64,000 bases of DNA, from contig NHNY01000034.1 in assembly GCA_002786065.1 (NCBI GenBank), positions 1-64,000 of the forward strand, read 5' to 3'. The stretch is from Microcyclospora pomicola (Eukaryota > Ascomycota > Dothideomycetes > Capnodiales). This document shows, piece by piece, positions 63,001 through 64,000 of the stretch; positions within the stretch are counted from its first letter, which is position 1; each line of letters starts with the position of its first letter. The translations under genes and the position numbers were made by a program. The notes beneath the pieces were generated by a model. That model saw only the letters and a program-made list of their open reading frames with translations. It was not told the DNA's origin and did not search any database.

Positions 63001-64000
63001 TCAGTAGTTCAACTCTCCCACTGCATCAGTCTGCTGGGCGTCAAGATCCTCATAGCTGCGCAGGCTTCGTCCTTGAACTGCTTCCCGCGGACCCATAGCC
63101 GCAGCACCACCTTCATATGAGGCAGTGCCGGCGAAGTTTCTGGGATTTCCCATGTTCATACTTGGCGCACGTCCACGGCCGTTGTCTCTCGCATAAGGAC
63201 CTGGCATGCGAGAGCCAACGAAACCGCCAGACATCATCCCATAGTTGCGCCCGTTGCTCCGCATTGGGCCAATGCCACCAGGCATTCCAGCGGCACCGTT
63301 GAGACCTGGAATGGCCATTAGATTGCCAGGGTTGCCCATGCCAGCGGTCATGGGGAAGCCCATAGCAAATTGCTGGTTCAGCTGGAATCCTCGGGGAGTT
63401 CCTGTCGGCATATGGGCGGACATGGGAAAATGGCCATTACTGTTCGCATCGCTTCGAGAAGGAGCGATATGTGCCGGATCCAAGACGTATCTGTTCACGA
63501 GTTCTACGTCTTGGCGTTGTTGTTCGAACCATTCCGTGTGACGTTTCTCGACGTGCTTACGCCAGAATTCCACCCCCTTGAACAGCTTCGCACAGTCCGG
63601 AACTTTACAGCGAAATTTGGAGACATCCTCCTGCTTGACGAACTGAAAGGGAATGTTAGTGTGCTTGCTCGACATCTTGAAGTGATCGTCTTACCTTGCT
63701 GAGGTCCTCCTCCAAGCCTTCTTCCACTGGTGTGCCACCAAGTTTACGGATGTTAACATTGTCGGGCTCAAGAATTTGCAACACCTTCTCTTCGAACGTT
63801 TTCACCCAGTTGAAAGCTCTTTGCAGCTGTTGCGCATTGCGCTGGGTGGGTTTGATTCCAGCCGGTTTCTTCTCTTCGCCCGGAGACTCCGCATCAAAGA
63901 TATCTACATCTTCACCTTCATTCTTCGGCTCGTCGTTCCTTTTCTTCAATGGGAAGGCTTCACCCATGGCAGAAGCGCGTGCTGTCTCTTTAGCTGCTGT
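63001..64000 (-). CDS. ARS2/Serrate-like RNA-processing protein, 3' part
   Basis: The gene runs off the right edge. The visible exons are 64000-63694 and 63643-63001, with a 50-nt intron (GTAAGA donor, TTTCAG acceptor) in phase 0. The join SK-FVKQEDVSKF leads into the C2H2 finger FRCKVPDCAKLFKGVEFW followed by RKHVEKRHTEWFEQ, the hallmark of ARS2/Serrate. Upstream parts are charged (EEKKPAGIKPTQRNAQQL); downstream are Gly/Met-rich stretches and a terminal RSYEDLDA. ARS2 links the cap-binding complex to RNA 3' processing, decay and small-RNA pathways; fungal relatives, such as S. pombe Pir2, act in nuclear RNA silencing and exosome recruitment. The N-terminal part is missing from view, so the start is unknown. 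Confidence 0.88.

Noticed and set aside
1-64000. tRNA, rRNA, CRISPR arrays and bacterial-type signals
   Set aside because: No tRNA-like TTCGA arm with a matching acceptor was found outside coding regions, and no repeat arrays occur; the DNA is eukaryotic.

Overview
This window looks like nuclear DNA of a filamentous ascomycete (Pezizomycotina), most likely a dothideomycete. The class is an inference from gene content and was not tested. The support is: closely packed single genes on both strands; mostly short GT-AG introns (about 50-65 nt) or none; and fungal families such as a HET-domain protein, a SUR7-like cortical protein, a Rim15-type kinase, a YOS9-type ER lectin, a DHA2-like transporter and zinc-cluster F-box proteins. 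No tRNA, rRNA, CRISPR array or bacterial-style operon was seen. I infer 26 protein genes, one of them cut by the right edge. Exon boundaries were worked out by eye from splice signals, reading phase and family fit.

Left flank (1-1.8 kb): AT-rich, gene-free DNA with decayed reading-frame remnants, read as a mobile-element fossil of unknown family. 1.8-12.8 kb: an SMP-domain (LEA-like) protein, a long disordered protein with a Cys/His motif, a HET-domain protein, an F-box protein, a SUR7-family membrane protein and the ER lectin YOS9. 13-29 kb: a nucleotide pyrophosphatase/phosphodiesterase, a bHLH transcription factor with a 3.3 kb upstream region, a nucleotide-sugar transporter with a 17-nt microexon, a conserved membrane-anchored protein, a second F-box protein, a DUF1772 protein and a membrane-anchored pirin.

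29-48 kb is mainly housekeeping and regulatory: the spindle-checkpoint kinase MPS1 head to head with RPB4; the very large quiescence kinase RIM15; a small unknown protein; COP9 signalosome subunit 4 head to head with the TFIIF beta subunit; and an MFS transporter. 48-64 kb: exocyst SEC10, a 961-residue protein with a GW/WG-rich segment, a GRF zinc-finger protein, a C2H2 transcription factor with a 2.6 kb upstream region, an unusual 2-oxoglutarate/Fe(II) oxygenase and the 3' part of an ARS2/Serrate-type RNA-processing gene.

The genes do not form a biosynthetic cluster. Some share themes: RPB4 and TFIIF beta act in RNA polymerase II transcription, ARS2 in nuclear RNA metabolism; YOS9, SEC10, the sugar transporter and the phosphodiesterase act in or through the secretory pathway; RIM15 and the SMP protein point to stress and quiescence. 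No clear new multi-gene system was found. The best candidates for new biology are single proteins: the GW/WG protein, the oxygenase with an uncharacterised N-terminal half, the GRF coiled-coil protein and the disordered Cys/His protein.
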